The notes below the pieces were generated by a model, which had not been told where the DNA came from, made no database searches, and was given only the letters and a program-made list of their open reading frames with translations. Below are positions 1 through 4,977 of a stretch of DNA of 33,942 nt, one piece after another. The position numbers were made by a program, and so were the translations under genes. The DNA is from a virus, in IMG/VR virus record IMGVR_UViG_3300013233_000546, positions 1-33,942 of that record; one strand, written 5' to 3'. Positions within the stretch are counted from its first letter, which is position 1; the number at the start of each line of letters is the position of its first letter.

Positions 1-333
1 GCGCCGTCCACCGCCGCCCCAACCACCACCACCACCGCCGCCATTACCACCACCCCAGTTGCCGCTTTGTTGCTTGGGTCTCCAGGCATCGACTTGGAAG
101 CCTTGGTTCATGAGGTTTTGGATGGCGGCTAAGAGGGCTTGAGGGGTTGCGGCTTGGTCGGCTGGGAGCATGATTTGGGCTTTAACCACGCCCATTGGTG
201 TTTCAACCTTGACCGGAATGCCAACACCTTCAATTTGAGCGGCAGGCGATCCGGTGGCCATTCCACCTGACTGCATCCCTTTCATCATTTCGAGCATTTG
301 TTGCATCTGTTGTGCTGAATTGTCGTCTGACAT
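1..333 (-). CDS. Gly-rich C-terminal protein, partial at window edge
   Basis: An open frame starts at the ATG at 333 and runs off base 1 without a stop. The visible 111 residues begin MSDDNSAQQMQQMLEMMKG. A Met/Gln-rich helical start is followed by a compact segment (about 33-90) and a Trp/Gly-rich tail with runs such as GGGGGGWGGGG. Such Gly-rich tails occur in single-stranded nucleic-acid binding proteins, but I do not recognise the N-terminal domain. It starts 15 nt after the stop of the upstream repeat-protein gene and belongs to the leftward early operon. If the two window ends are joined as a circle, the frame continues without a stop through Ala-Leu-Leu into the exonuclease at 33933. 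It could then be the N-terminal part of a 354-residue fusion. Function unknown. Confidence 0.7.
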   Translation of the reverse strand, partial: MSDDNSAQQMQQMLEMMKGMQSGGMATGSPAAQIEGVGIPVKVETPMGVVKAQIMLPADQAATPQALLAAIQNLMNQGFQVDAWRPKQQSGNWGGGNGGGGGGGWGGGGRR

Positions 334-348
334 TTTGATAATCCAATG

Positions 349-696
349 TTAAAAGTTTGAATAAATTTCTTTACCAACACTTATGTTGTCGGGAAGTTGA
401 GTGATGCCAGTGCCACGGATGTCGAGGTACCCACCAACATTCAAGTTGTCTGGAAGTTGAGTGATGTCAGTGCAACGGAGATAGAGTGATCCATCAACAC
501 TCAGGTTGTCGGGAAGTTGAGTGATACCACTACCTTCTAGGTCGAGGTATCCACGAACACTCAGGTTGTCGGGAAGTTGAGTGTTGGGAATGTCTGCGAG
601 GTTGAGGGATCCTCCAACACTCAGGTTGTCGCCATAAATGTTAAATTCGACATTATTATCAATAAGATACTTTTTCAGTTTTATTGAAATCTTCAT
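349..696 (-). CDS. Leucine-rich-repeat-like protein (20-residue repeats)
   Basis: This gene encodes 115 residues. After a basic N-terminal stretch (MKISIKLKKYL) come about four tandem 20-residue units of the form LPDNLSVxGxLxLxxxxITQ. The repeat is obvious in DNA as a 60-bp period. The LPxxLxVxGxLxL pattern recalls the short LRRs of the IpaH/YopM kind and similar small repeat proteins often seen in phages. Such a protein would form a short solenoid used for protein binding. No enzyme motif or signal peptide is present. It is the third gene downstream of PL, preceded by a 73-nt gap with two competing hairpins. The ribosome-binding site is weak (AGAGA, upstream of ATG 696). The target is unknown; an anti-host or anti-defence role would be a guess. 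Confidence 0.8.
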   Translation of the reverse strand: MKISIKLKKYLIDNNVEFNIYGDNLSVGGSLNLADIPNTQLPDNLSVRGYLDLEGSGITQLPDNLSVDGSLYLRCTDITQLPDNLNVGGYLDIRGTGITQLPDNISVGKEIYSNF

Positions 697-726
697 TTTT
701 TGTCTCTTAATGTGTGAAAATTAGGT

Positions 727-762
727 GCTCGGCTTAATGGCGGTGGTGCCGAGCGAACCACC
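727..762 (-). promoter_or_regulatory. Two mutually exclusive hairpins in the PL operon
   Basis: A perfect 7-bp stem (GCTCGGC 727-733 with GCCGAGC 748-754) competes with a 6-bp stem (GGTGGT 742-747 with ACCACC 757-762). The two share bases, so only one can form at a time. They lie between the 88-residue and the repeat-protein genes. The arrangement resembles an attenuator or an mRNA-processing site. There is no strong U-tract on the minus strand. Confidence 0.35.
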
Positions 763-769
763 TGAGGAA

Positions 770-1036
770 CTATTGCCCGTGTTGCATTGCTTCGTTCCAG
801 CCACGTTCTTGGCCGGTGAAGTCGGCTGGTACGTCAAAATCAAAGCCTCTGCTGATGAGCGCATCGAGGTAGGTTTCATCTGAGTTCATCTGTTCGAACT
901 GGTACCGGCTGATGGCGTTGTCCAGCTTTACCGACAGGCTTGATTCCTGTTCTGGGTGTTGTTGCAGTTGCGCCAAGATCCGCATCATTTCAACGCGGCG
1001 TTTTTGAATCGGTGGTACTTGTGCTATTGTTCCCAT
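770..1036 (-). CDS. Hypothetical early protein, 88 aa
   Basis: The frame is open up to a GTG at 1201, but the ATG at 1036 is the better start because a strong Shine-Dalgarno (TAAGGAG) lies 10 nt upstream and the longer form would overlap the next gene. The product begins MGTIAQVPPIQKRRVEMMRI. It looks largely helical and acidic-polar, with an N-terminal basic helix (about 11-30). No domain, signal peptide or membrane segment is recognised. It is the second gene of the leftward early operon from PL, a position usually held by small host-takeover or regulatory proteins. Function unknown. Confidence 0.75.
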   Translation of the reverse strand: MGTIAQVPPIQKRRVEMMRILAQLQQHPEQESSLSVKLDNAISRYQFEQMNSDETYLDALISRGFDFDVPADFTGQERGWNEAMQHGQ

Positions 1037-1065
1037 GTCTTGTGACTCCTTAGACGAATGATGTG

Positions 1066-1099
1066 GGCTTAAGCAGCTAGAACTACTTAAGCCTTTTTT
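1066..1099 (+). terminator. Rho-independent terminator facing right
   Basis: A perfect 8-bp stem, GGCTTAAG (1066-1073) with CTTAAGCC (1086-1093), is followed by six T. The T-tract is on the plus strand, so it stops rightward transcription and is antisense to the leftward operon that surrounds it. In the leftward transcript the same bases form only an intercistronic hairpin. Confidence 0.65.
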
Positions 1100-1100
1100 G

Positions 1101-1445
1101 TTACTGCCATTCACCAACGACTTGTTGGTTGCTTTCAAACTCATGTGCTGCCAACTCACTGGCAAATTCGCGCAACAAGATCCCCAGAGATTTACCCGCA
1201 CCGTCCACGTTCATGGCGCACTGTGCTAGCAGGAAATCAAACGCTGCTGATTGCACTTTTGCCCAACCGTGATCGGAGTACAGTTCGCCGGTCAGTTCGC
1301 CGATGTTTTTAGGCTGGATCAGGAATTCAGCGCGATTTTCAACAGCGGTTTCAAACTCTTCTTCGCTGCGTTCAGCGTCATCAATTGCGGACATGTAGCG
1401 GTTGTATTGAGATTCGTAATGACTGTCTATGCTTGGTTGGTACAT
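1101..1445 (-). CDS. Hypothetical first gene of the leftward early operon, 114 aa
   Basis: The 114-residue product begins MYQPSIDSHYESQYNRYMSA. It is acidic and probably all-helical, with a Glu-rich patch (SEEEFE, about 27-32) and no recognised domain. The ATG is preceded by GAGGG at a good distance. It is the first gene behind the proposed PL promoter, whose start point would lie near 1473, and is therefore expected to be directly controlled by the CI-type repressor through the operators at 1482-1548. In lambdoid phages this slot carries N, cIII or similar factors, but no arginine-rich N-type motif is seen here. Function unknown. Confidence 0.8.
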   Translation of the reverse strand: MYQPSIDSHYESQYNRYMSAIDDAERSEEEFETAVENRAEFLIQPKNIGELTGELYSDHGWAKVQSAAFDFLLAQCAMNVDGAGKSLGILLREFASELAAHEFESNQQVVGEWQ

Positions 1446-1472
1446 TGTGTTGCCCTCTGCTGTGTTGTTCGA

Positions 1473-1509
1473 TGTGTCTATATTACCTCTTTGGTAATTA
1501 TATAGTCAA
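1473..1509 (-). promoter_or_regulatory. Leftward early promoter PL
   Basis: On the minus strand, -35 TTGACT (1504-1509), an 18-bp spacer and -10 TAATAT (1480-1485) precede the 1445 start by a leader of about 28 nt. The operator ATTACC-N5-GGTAAT occupies the spacer and part of the -10 box. Spacer length and operator placement are identical to those of the rightward promoter at 2844, which supports both. Confidence 0.75.
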
Positions 1510-1548
1510 CACCTTTTAGGTAATATTTTTTATTACCAAAGCAGGAGT
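1482..1548. promoter_or_regulatory. Left operator cluster (three repressor sites)
   Basis: Three 17-bp sites share the design ATTACC-N5-GGTAAT. The first, 1482-1498, has perfect arms. The second, 1508-1524, is AACACC-N5-GGTAAT. The third, 1532-1548, has a good left half (ATTACC) and a poor right half (AGGAGT). Centre spacing is 26 and 24 bp, as in the tripartite operators of lambda. The first overlaps the PL -10 and the second overlaps the -35, so occupancy should block PL. Confidence 0.75.
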
Positions 1549-1554
1549 GGTTGT

Positions 1555-1662
1555 ATGTGCTCAATAATGAGTGTCAATAATGCGGGGTGTAATGATGTTG
1601 TTTTTATGGTGATGAAGGAAAAATTGTGGTGGGAGGCCATGAAACATGGCTGTTTTCTTTAA
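1555..1662 (+). CDS. Possible 35-aa ORF diverging from PL
   Basis: A short rightward ORF (MCSIMSVNNAGCNDVVFMVM...) has a convincing ribosome-binding site, GGAG, 8 nt before its ATG. It starts just past the third left operator site. No clear rightward -35/-10 pair was found, and the product matches nothing I know. It would be a small peptide with a hydrophobic middle and a Lys/Trp-rich end. It could be a small regulator made divergently from PL, or a chance ORF. Confidence 0.35.
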   Translation: MCSIMSVNNAGCNDVVFMVMKEKLWWEAMKHGCFL

Positions 1663-1730
1663 GGTATACTGGGATTGTTCCGATAACATTGATCTCACAG
1701 CGCATGCTACGCCATGAGTGAAAATGAGTG

Positions 1731-1768
1731 CCTAAGGCTGCATGCAAAGCAACCCTAGGTCTTTTTTT
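1731..1768 (+). terminator. Probable rightward terminator
   Basis: CCTAAGG (1731-1737) pairs with CCCTAGG (1753-1759) over six base pairs with one mismatch, followed by TC and seven T. It would end the transcript of the 35-aa ORF, or a short RNA from the TATACT box near 1665, just where the convergent small ORF at 1767 ends. Confidence 0.45.
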
Positions 1769-1871
1769 AGAGGATCTTAAGTAATGCGGCGATTGCCGTA
1801 ACCAATCCCGTGAGGGCGGCTAAGGCTTTTGCAACATCAAGTTTTACCTCAATTGAAAGTGTGGTTTTCAT
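1767..1871 (-). CDS. Possible 34-aa hydrophobic peptide downstream of cI
   Basis: The frame encodes MKTTLSIEVKLDVAKALAAL and then a hydrophobic stretch ending in ALLKIL. The first half is charged and amphipathic, and the second (about 16-34) could span or coat a membrane. It lies downstream of the repressor gene on the same strand, separated by the structured segment 1895-2110. The ribosome-binding site is weak and the upstream RNA is heavily folded, so translation would be low or regulated. Small hydrophobic peptides behind structured leaders are typical of type I toxins, but that is inference from layout only. It could also be a chance ORF. Confidence 0.4.
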   Translation of the reverse strand: MKTTLSIEVKLDVAKALAALTGLVTAIAALLKIL

Positions 1872-1894
1872 GGTGTTATCCAAGTTAACCGACG

Positions 1895-2110
1895 CCTCCC
1901 GGGAGGGTCTTAAGTTAAAAGACCCACTTTTATATACCGCCTAGCGAGCGGTTAAGGTCGCCGAAACTAGTATAGGCTTCCTTAATCAGGTGTTTCTGCT
2001 GGCTCTGCCAGCCCAAACTTCGATCACAGACCTTGGTTTGGTTTCACCCTTAAGCGGCTTGCTTTAGCCGCAGTCGGGAAATAGCATATCTCCCTGCACT
2101 TCAAGTTTGG
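1895..2110. ncRNA. Candidate structured non-coding RNA between cI and PL
   Basis: This stretch has no significant ORF but dense complementarity. CCAAACTT (2013-2020) pairs with AAGTTTGG (2103-2110), an 8-bp long-range stem. It encloses the hairpin GCGGCT/AGCCGC (2054-2071) and a GGGA/TCCC stem. Immediately beside the closing stem is GCTGGC-TCT-GCCAGC (1998-2012). Further left are ACCGC/GCGGT (1936-1952), GGGTCTT/AAGACCC (1905-1925) and the palindrome CCTCCCGGGAGG (1895-1906), which overlaps the previous hairpin by two bases. The strand is uncertain; minus would make it the 3' part of the cI transcript or the leader of the 34-aa ORF. I do not recognise a known riboswitch or Rfam family. Confidence 0.5.
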
Positions 2111-2151
2111 CCGTGTATCCCTGACACAAAGCCTCACTTGCGGTGTTCTTT

Positions 2152-2790
2152 TTAATCCATCCACATACCAATCACCTTGCCAAGAATTCTAAAATCACTT
2201 GAAACAATAGGGTATTGAGGATTCAGGGGTTTTAAAAATCGATTACCTGCATCTTCAACAAAAGCCTTGAAGGTTACCAAGTCCTCACCACAAACCTTTG
2301 CGATTACTCGGTCGCCGGTTGTGATACCTCCGCGCTGGTCTGGATCAACGTATATTAACGCGCCATCTGGATAGCTACGACCGTACGGACTTGTCATCGA
2401 GTCACCGCGAACACGAAGGCAATAGGTGTGAGGGCCATGCGAGATAGGGCATGGATAAAAGTCCTCGGCATCACCAGGCACATAATGATCTTCTGCCATA
2501 TGCCAGTTTCCAGCTTGAACCCATGATATGAGTGGTATAAGGCCTTTTGTTGATGGGCCTTGTTCAGTGTTGTCGTGAATCTGGTCAAGCCAGCCATGCG
2601 CTTTGTTGAACGATGACTCAATATCTCTAGCGAAATTACCACCTATTTGTTTCGTTGGGTTTTTTCCGATTGACCTACTTATCAATGTCTGTGGTTTGTT
2701 TGTTTTCTTTATGAACGCGCTTTGGCTGCCGGATTGCTTGGCCAGCCGCCGTGCGTTTTCTCTTCTTATGTCGTGTATGTCCATCTGCAT
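2152..2790 (-). CDS. cI: CI/LexA-type prophage repressor (HTH + S24 peptidase)
   Basis: The product has 212 residues. Residues about 5-50 form a short HTH-type DNA-binding domain. After a linker comes a peptidase S24/LexA-like domain with the Ala93-Gly94 cleavage site (WVQAGNW), nucleophile Ser131 (GDSM) and general-base Lys175 (VTFKAF). RecA-stimulated self-cleavage after DNA damage would cause induction. The ATG at 2790 has AAAGG upstream. The gene diverges from cro across 89 bp holding the right operators. The same operator sequence at PL shows that it probably represses both early operons. Confidence in the family is high because all catalytic and cleavage residues are visible. Confidence 0.93.
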   Translation of the reverse strand: MQMDIHDIRRENARRLAKQSGSQSAFIKKTNKPQTLISRSIGKNPTKQIGGNFARDIESSFNKAHGWLDQIHDNTEQGPSTKGLIPLISWVQAGNWHMAEDHYVPGDAEDFYPCPISHGPHTYCLRVRGDSMTSPYGRSYPDGALIYVDPDQRGGITTGDRVIAKVCGEDLVTFKAFVEDAGNRFLKPLNPQYPIVSSDFRILGKVIGMWMD

Positions 2791-2803
2791 AATTGTGCCT
2801 TTG

Positions 2804-2871
2804 ATTACCCAAAAGGTAAAACGACTGATTTAGTAATATTGTGTTGACCAGTGCATTACCATAATGGTAAT
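2804..2871. promoter_or_regulatory. Right operator region between cI and cro
   Basis: Two clear 17-bp sites are present: 2804-2820 (ATTACC-N5-GGTAAA), just upstream of cI, and 2855-2871 (ATTACC-N5-GGTAAT, perfect arms), inside the cro promoter. A weak third site may lie at 2821-2837, with a good right half (AGTAAT) only. They match the left cluster at 1482-1548. Confidence 0.78.
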
Positions 2872-2880
2872 CTGTTGAAA
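2844..2880 (+). promoter_or_regulatory. Rightward early promoter PR
   Basis: -35 TTGACC (2844-2849), an 18-bp spacer and -10 TAATCT (2868-2873) predict a start point near 2880, which is the A of the cro ATG. The perfect operator 2855-2871 lies in the spacer, exactly as at PL. Confidence 0.72.
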
Positions 2881-3110
2881 TGAAATTAGATAAATACTTT
2901 AGATCTCTTGAATCCGGTCAACAGGAATTGTTCGCAAGATCTGTTGGGACTACCACTGGGTACTTAAAGGCTCATGTCTTTGCGCCTATCAGTCGCCGTA
3001 AAATTCCTCGTCGAGAGATGCTGGATAAGATTTGGCTTGAAAGTGGCGGAAATGTCAGTCGATCAGATGCGCTGAACTACTTTTACCCAGACCCAAGAGT
3101 TCAATCCTGA
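2880..3110 (+). CDS. cro: Cro / YdaS-like transcriptional regulator
   Basis: This 76-residue protein (MKLDKYFRSLESGQQELFAR...) matches the YdaS/Cro type of HTH: a Leu-x-x-Tyr start, GQQELFARSVGTTTGYLKAHV as helix-turn-helix (about 13-33), then basic IPRREMLDKI and a C-terminal NVSRSDALNYFYPD, which resembles the usual ending of YdaS-like regulators. It probably binds the operator region next to it and lowers cI expression during lytic growth. There is no Shine-Dalgarno before the ATG, and the PR start point is predicted on the ATG itself, so the message may be leaderless. It is followed by a terminator at 3140 and the replication gene. Confidence 0.83.
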   Translation: MKLDKYFRSLESGQQELFARSVGTTTGYLKAHVFAPISRRKIPRREMLDKIWLESGGNVSRSDALNYFYPDPRVQS

Positions 3111-3139
3111 ATAAGTTTCCACACTCTCCTAGGTGGTTT

Positions 3140-3165
3140 GCCGGTCATCTTTGATCGGCCTTTTT
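3140..3165 (+). terminator. tR1-like terminator after cro
   Basis: GCCGGTCA (3140-3147) and TGATCGGC (3152-3159) form an 8-bp stem with one G-U pair and a 4-nt loop, followed by C and five T. It lies between cro and the replication gene, so replication genes depend on read-through or antitermination. Confidence 0.75.
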
Positions 3166-3189
3166 ATTTGAAACGTTAGTGAGCTGAAT

Positions 3190-4152
3190 ATGAATCGTTG
3201 GAGTTGGAACGAACTTGAAGAAGAGGCCTTACAAGGGCTTCCTCTTCGAGCACAGATCATCTACTTGAGAGGCCTACGCCGATTTATGGATTACGCCACT
3301 GGCGTGGTCGGTATCAAGCGCGGTATCTCTTACGGCTCACTGGCTGAAACGTCTGAAACTCGCCGTACTGCGGGCAGCACCATCCAAGAAGACCTACCCA
3401 GCCGAAAGGCCGTCCGTATTGCAGTTGAACAGCTTGAAAAAGCCGGTTTGATTGTTCGTCATTCTTTGGGACGTAAACTTATTTTTTTGATGCCAATGGC
3501 TGATACGGATAAAACCGTCGAATCGAGCAAGGGCAGAGGAAGGGCAGAGGAAGGGCAGATCAGCAAGGGCAGACTCAAACCGCAACAGAATGCGGCATCT
3601 GAGCAAATGAAGGGCAGAGGGGGGGCAGACCCAACACCCCAGAGGAGGGGCATACCTCCGAATACCGATATCCGAAGTACTACTACTGCGTGCGCGAAGA
3701 GAGAGGCGATTGCCCAACCAGAGCAGCCCACCAAGCCAAAAGAAGTAAAAGACGTAAGTAGTAATGAATTTGTATTTCCAAGCGGTCTAAGCACGAAACA
3801 GGTCAGCAAGATTCAAACATCGTTAAGAGCGGTCTCTACAGAGGAAGCTCAGGAGGTGCTTGATGTCTTGGCAGCAGGATTGAAGGCTAAGAACATACCC
3901 AGTCCAGTTGGGTTTTCGTTGGCGATGATCAAAAGTGTTCAGGCCGGTACGTTCAATGCCCAACCAGGCAGAGCAATCGCTCAATCTCGAACTGAGGTGT
4001 TTACCGGTAAAGCCCAGCTTGCCAACACAACCCCAGAAGACCACAGATCCACTGACGACATCCTTTCTATCCATAACCGTTACCTGACATCAAATAAACC
4101 CAAAAAGACCGTTAGCAGACCCTCACGGCTTCGTGGTGGTGATTCGTCATGA
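3190..4152 (+). CDS. Phage replication initiator (O-like, winged helix)
   Basis: This protein has 320 residues. Residues 1-100 look like a winged-helix domain of phage replication proteins (WNELEEEALQGLPLRAQIIYL, then SRKAVRIAVEQLEKAGLIVR as the recognition helix and wing). Residues about 110-175 are a Gly/Arg/Gln-rich low-complexity linker encoded by the iterons. Residues about 190-290 form a helical C-terminal domain that would recruit helicase or a loader. By analogy with lambda O it would bind the iterons within its own gene and start replication. It sits after the tR1-like terminator. No P-like helicase loader or helicase gene follows, so the host helicase is probably recruited. The gene ends in an ATGA overlap. 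Confidence 0.72.
   Translation: MNRWSWNELEEEALQGLPLRAQIIYLRGLRRFMDYATGVVGIKRGISYGSLAETSETRRTAGSTIQEDLPSRKAVRIAVEQLEKAGLIVRHSLGRKLIFLMPMADTDKTVESSKGRGRAEEGQISKGRLKPQQNAASEQMKGRGGADPTPQRRGIPPNTDIRSTTTACAKREAIAQPEQPTKPKEVKDVSSNEFVFPSGLSTKQVSKIQTSLRAVSTEEAQEVLDVLAAGLKAKNIPSPVGFSLAMIKSVQAGTFNAQPGRAIAQSRTEVFTGKAQLANTTPEDHRSTDDILSIHNRYLTSNKPKKTVSRPSRLRGGDSS
3529..3631. other. Candidate origin of replication (six 11-bp iterons)
   Basis: Three contiguous copies of AAGGGCAGANN lie at 3529-3539, 3540-3550 and 3551-3561, with a fourth at 3565-3575 and a pair at 3610-3620 and 3621-3631 (the last starting GGGGGCAGA). The 11-bp period equals one helical turn. They lie inside the initiator gene, where lambda-type origins sit. 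An A/T-richer stretch follows about 110 bp downstream (3740-3780). Confidence 0.62.
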
Positions 4153-4244
4153 GCTGTCGGTTTGTTGTCGCCATGGAGGTGTTCGCTGCGGCTTGGTTCT
4201 TCGCGTTTGTTGCTGCGGTGATCTTTGGGAATATTTTCGGATGA
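4149..4244 (+). CDS. 31-aa membrane peptide
   Basis: This short ORF is linked to the replication gene by an ATGA overlap (4149-4152) and to the next gene by another ATGA overlap (4241-4244). It encodes MSCRFVVAMEVFAAAWFFAF and a further hydrophobic stretch ending in GNIFG, which is a single transmembrane helix. The double stop-start overlap argues that it is translated as part of the operon. Function unknown. Confidence 0.6.
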   Translation: MSCRFVVAMEVFAAAWFFAFVAAVIFGNIFG

Positions 4245-4411
4245 GCGGCCATGAGGTTCAGGATTGGGTGGTGCGGATTATTCGCACTCGTGGGCGTGAG
4301 CAGCGTCGAGTGATTGTTAATCAGGTTCCGGTTCGCTTTCGTGAGTCGGTTGAAAAAATGGTGCATCAGCAATGGCACCGCAGAGCGGAGATTCGTAACA
4401 ATGGCAGATGA
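4241..4411 (+). CDS. Hypothetical small basic protein, 56 aa
   Basis: The frame is open further upstream (from 4133), but the start at 4241 makes a tight ATGA overlap with the preceding peptide. The product begins MSGHEVQDWVVRIIRTRGRE and contains RRVIVNQVPVRFRESVEKMV. It is basic and helical. Similar short proteins lie between replication and Zn-finger genes in other gammaproteobacterial prophages, with no known role. Its end overlaps the next gene by 11 nt. Confidence 0.65.
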   Translation: MSGHEVQDWVVRIIRTRGREQRRVIVNQVPVRFRESVEKMVHQQWHRRAEIRNNGR

Positions 4412-4619
4412 TGTGGATCGGGCAGAGGTGCGTCAGCGTGAAGCACTGGAGCGCAATATCAAGGCGGCTCGTGGTTCGTTTGGTCACGGTGAGTCTGAGA
4501 ACAATTGCGTTGAGTGTGGCGCTGAGATTCCTGCCGCTCGGCGTGATTTTGGTGGCGTGACGATGTGCGTTGACTGTGCGTCTGAACTTGAGCGAATGGA
4601 GGCTATGCAGCGTGGCTAG
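4401..4619 (+). CDS. TraR/DksA-type C4 zinc-finger protein, 72 aa
   Basis: The product of 72 residues starts MADDVDRAEVRQREALERNI. A short N-terminal helix is followed by the four-cysteine finger CVECG...CVDCA (about 44-66), with the RR pair typical of the DksA/TraR finger (IPAARR). Small phage TraR-like proteins can bind the RNA polymerase secondary channel and mimic DksA with ppGpp. The start at 4401 removes an unsupported 29-residue extension and overlaps the preceding stop. It overlaps the next gene by 8 nt. Confidence 0.82.
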   Translation: MADDVDRAEVRQREALERNIKAARGSFGHGESENNCVECGAEIPAARRDFGGVTMCVDCASELERMEAMQRG

Positions 4620-4977
4620 AGTGCAGGCATCTGAGAACTTCAAACTGACTCAAATTGAGCGCAGTGAGGCTGAGATTCAGCGGGATATTTTGCGGCTGCT
4701 GAAGGTTCACCCGAAAGTGGCATGGGCGCAGCGGTTCAATGTTGGGGCGCAGCGGATTGAGTCCAAGAGCGGTACTCGGTTTATCCGGTATGCGTTCAAG
4801 GGGTGTGCTGATATTTTGGGGCAGATGACCGATGGCCGTTTTTTGGCCGTGGAGGTGAAGAGCCGCAAGGGCAAGGCTACGCCTGAGCAGGAGGCGTTTT
4901 TGGCGTTGGTTGGCAGCTTTGGTGGGGTGTCGGTGATCGCTCGGTGTGAAGATGATGTGTTGGCGGTGATGTCATGA
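4612..4977 (+). CDS. VRR-NUC domain nuclease
   Basis: This protein of 121 residues uses a GTG start at 4612, chosen because GGAGG lies about 10 nt upstream and a longer start would run deep into the previous gene. The VRR-NUC version of the PD-(D/E)XK fold is visible: E-x-x-I-QRDILRLLK helix, then GCADILGQMTDGRFLAVEVKSRKGK with catalytic Asp and Glu-x-Lys, and a closing helix TPEQEAFLALV. Stand-alone VRR-NUC proteins in phages are thought to cut branched DNA (Holliday-junction or replication intermediates), a role RusA plays elsewhere. Its place after the replication gene fits. It overlaps the next gene by ATGA. Confidence 0.85.
   Translation: MARVQASENFKLTQIERSEAEIQRDILRLLKVHPKVAWAQRFNVGAQRIESKSGTRFIRYAFKGCADILGQMTDGRFLAVEVKSRKGKATPEQEAFLALVGSFGGVSVIARCEDDVLAVMS

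Noticed and set aside
770-1201. The 143-codon version of the second PL-operon gene starting at GTG 1201
   Set aside because: It would overlap the preceding gene by about 100 nt, and the ATG at 1036 has a strong ribosome-binding site.
3529-3631. A CRISPR-like array
   Set aside because: Repeats are only 11 bp and nearly contiguous, with no spacers of constant length. They fit iterons.
3394-3809. Minus-strand ORFs inside the replication gene
   Set aside because: Shadows of the initiator gene; Ser/Leu/Pro-rich, created by the iteron region read backwards.
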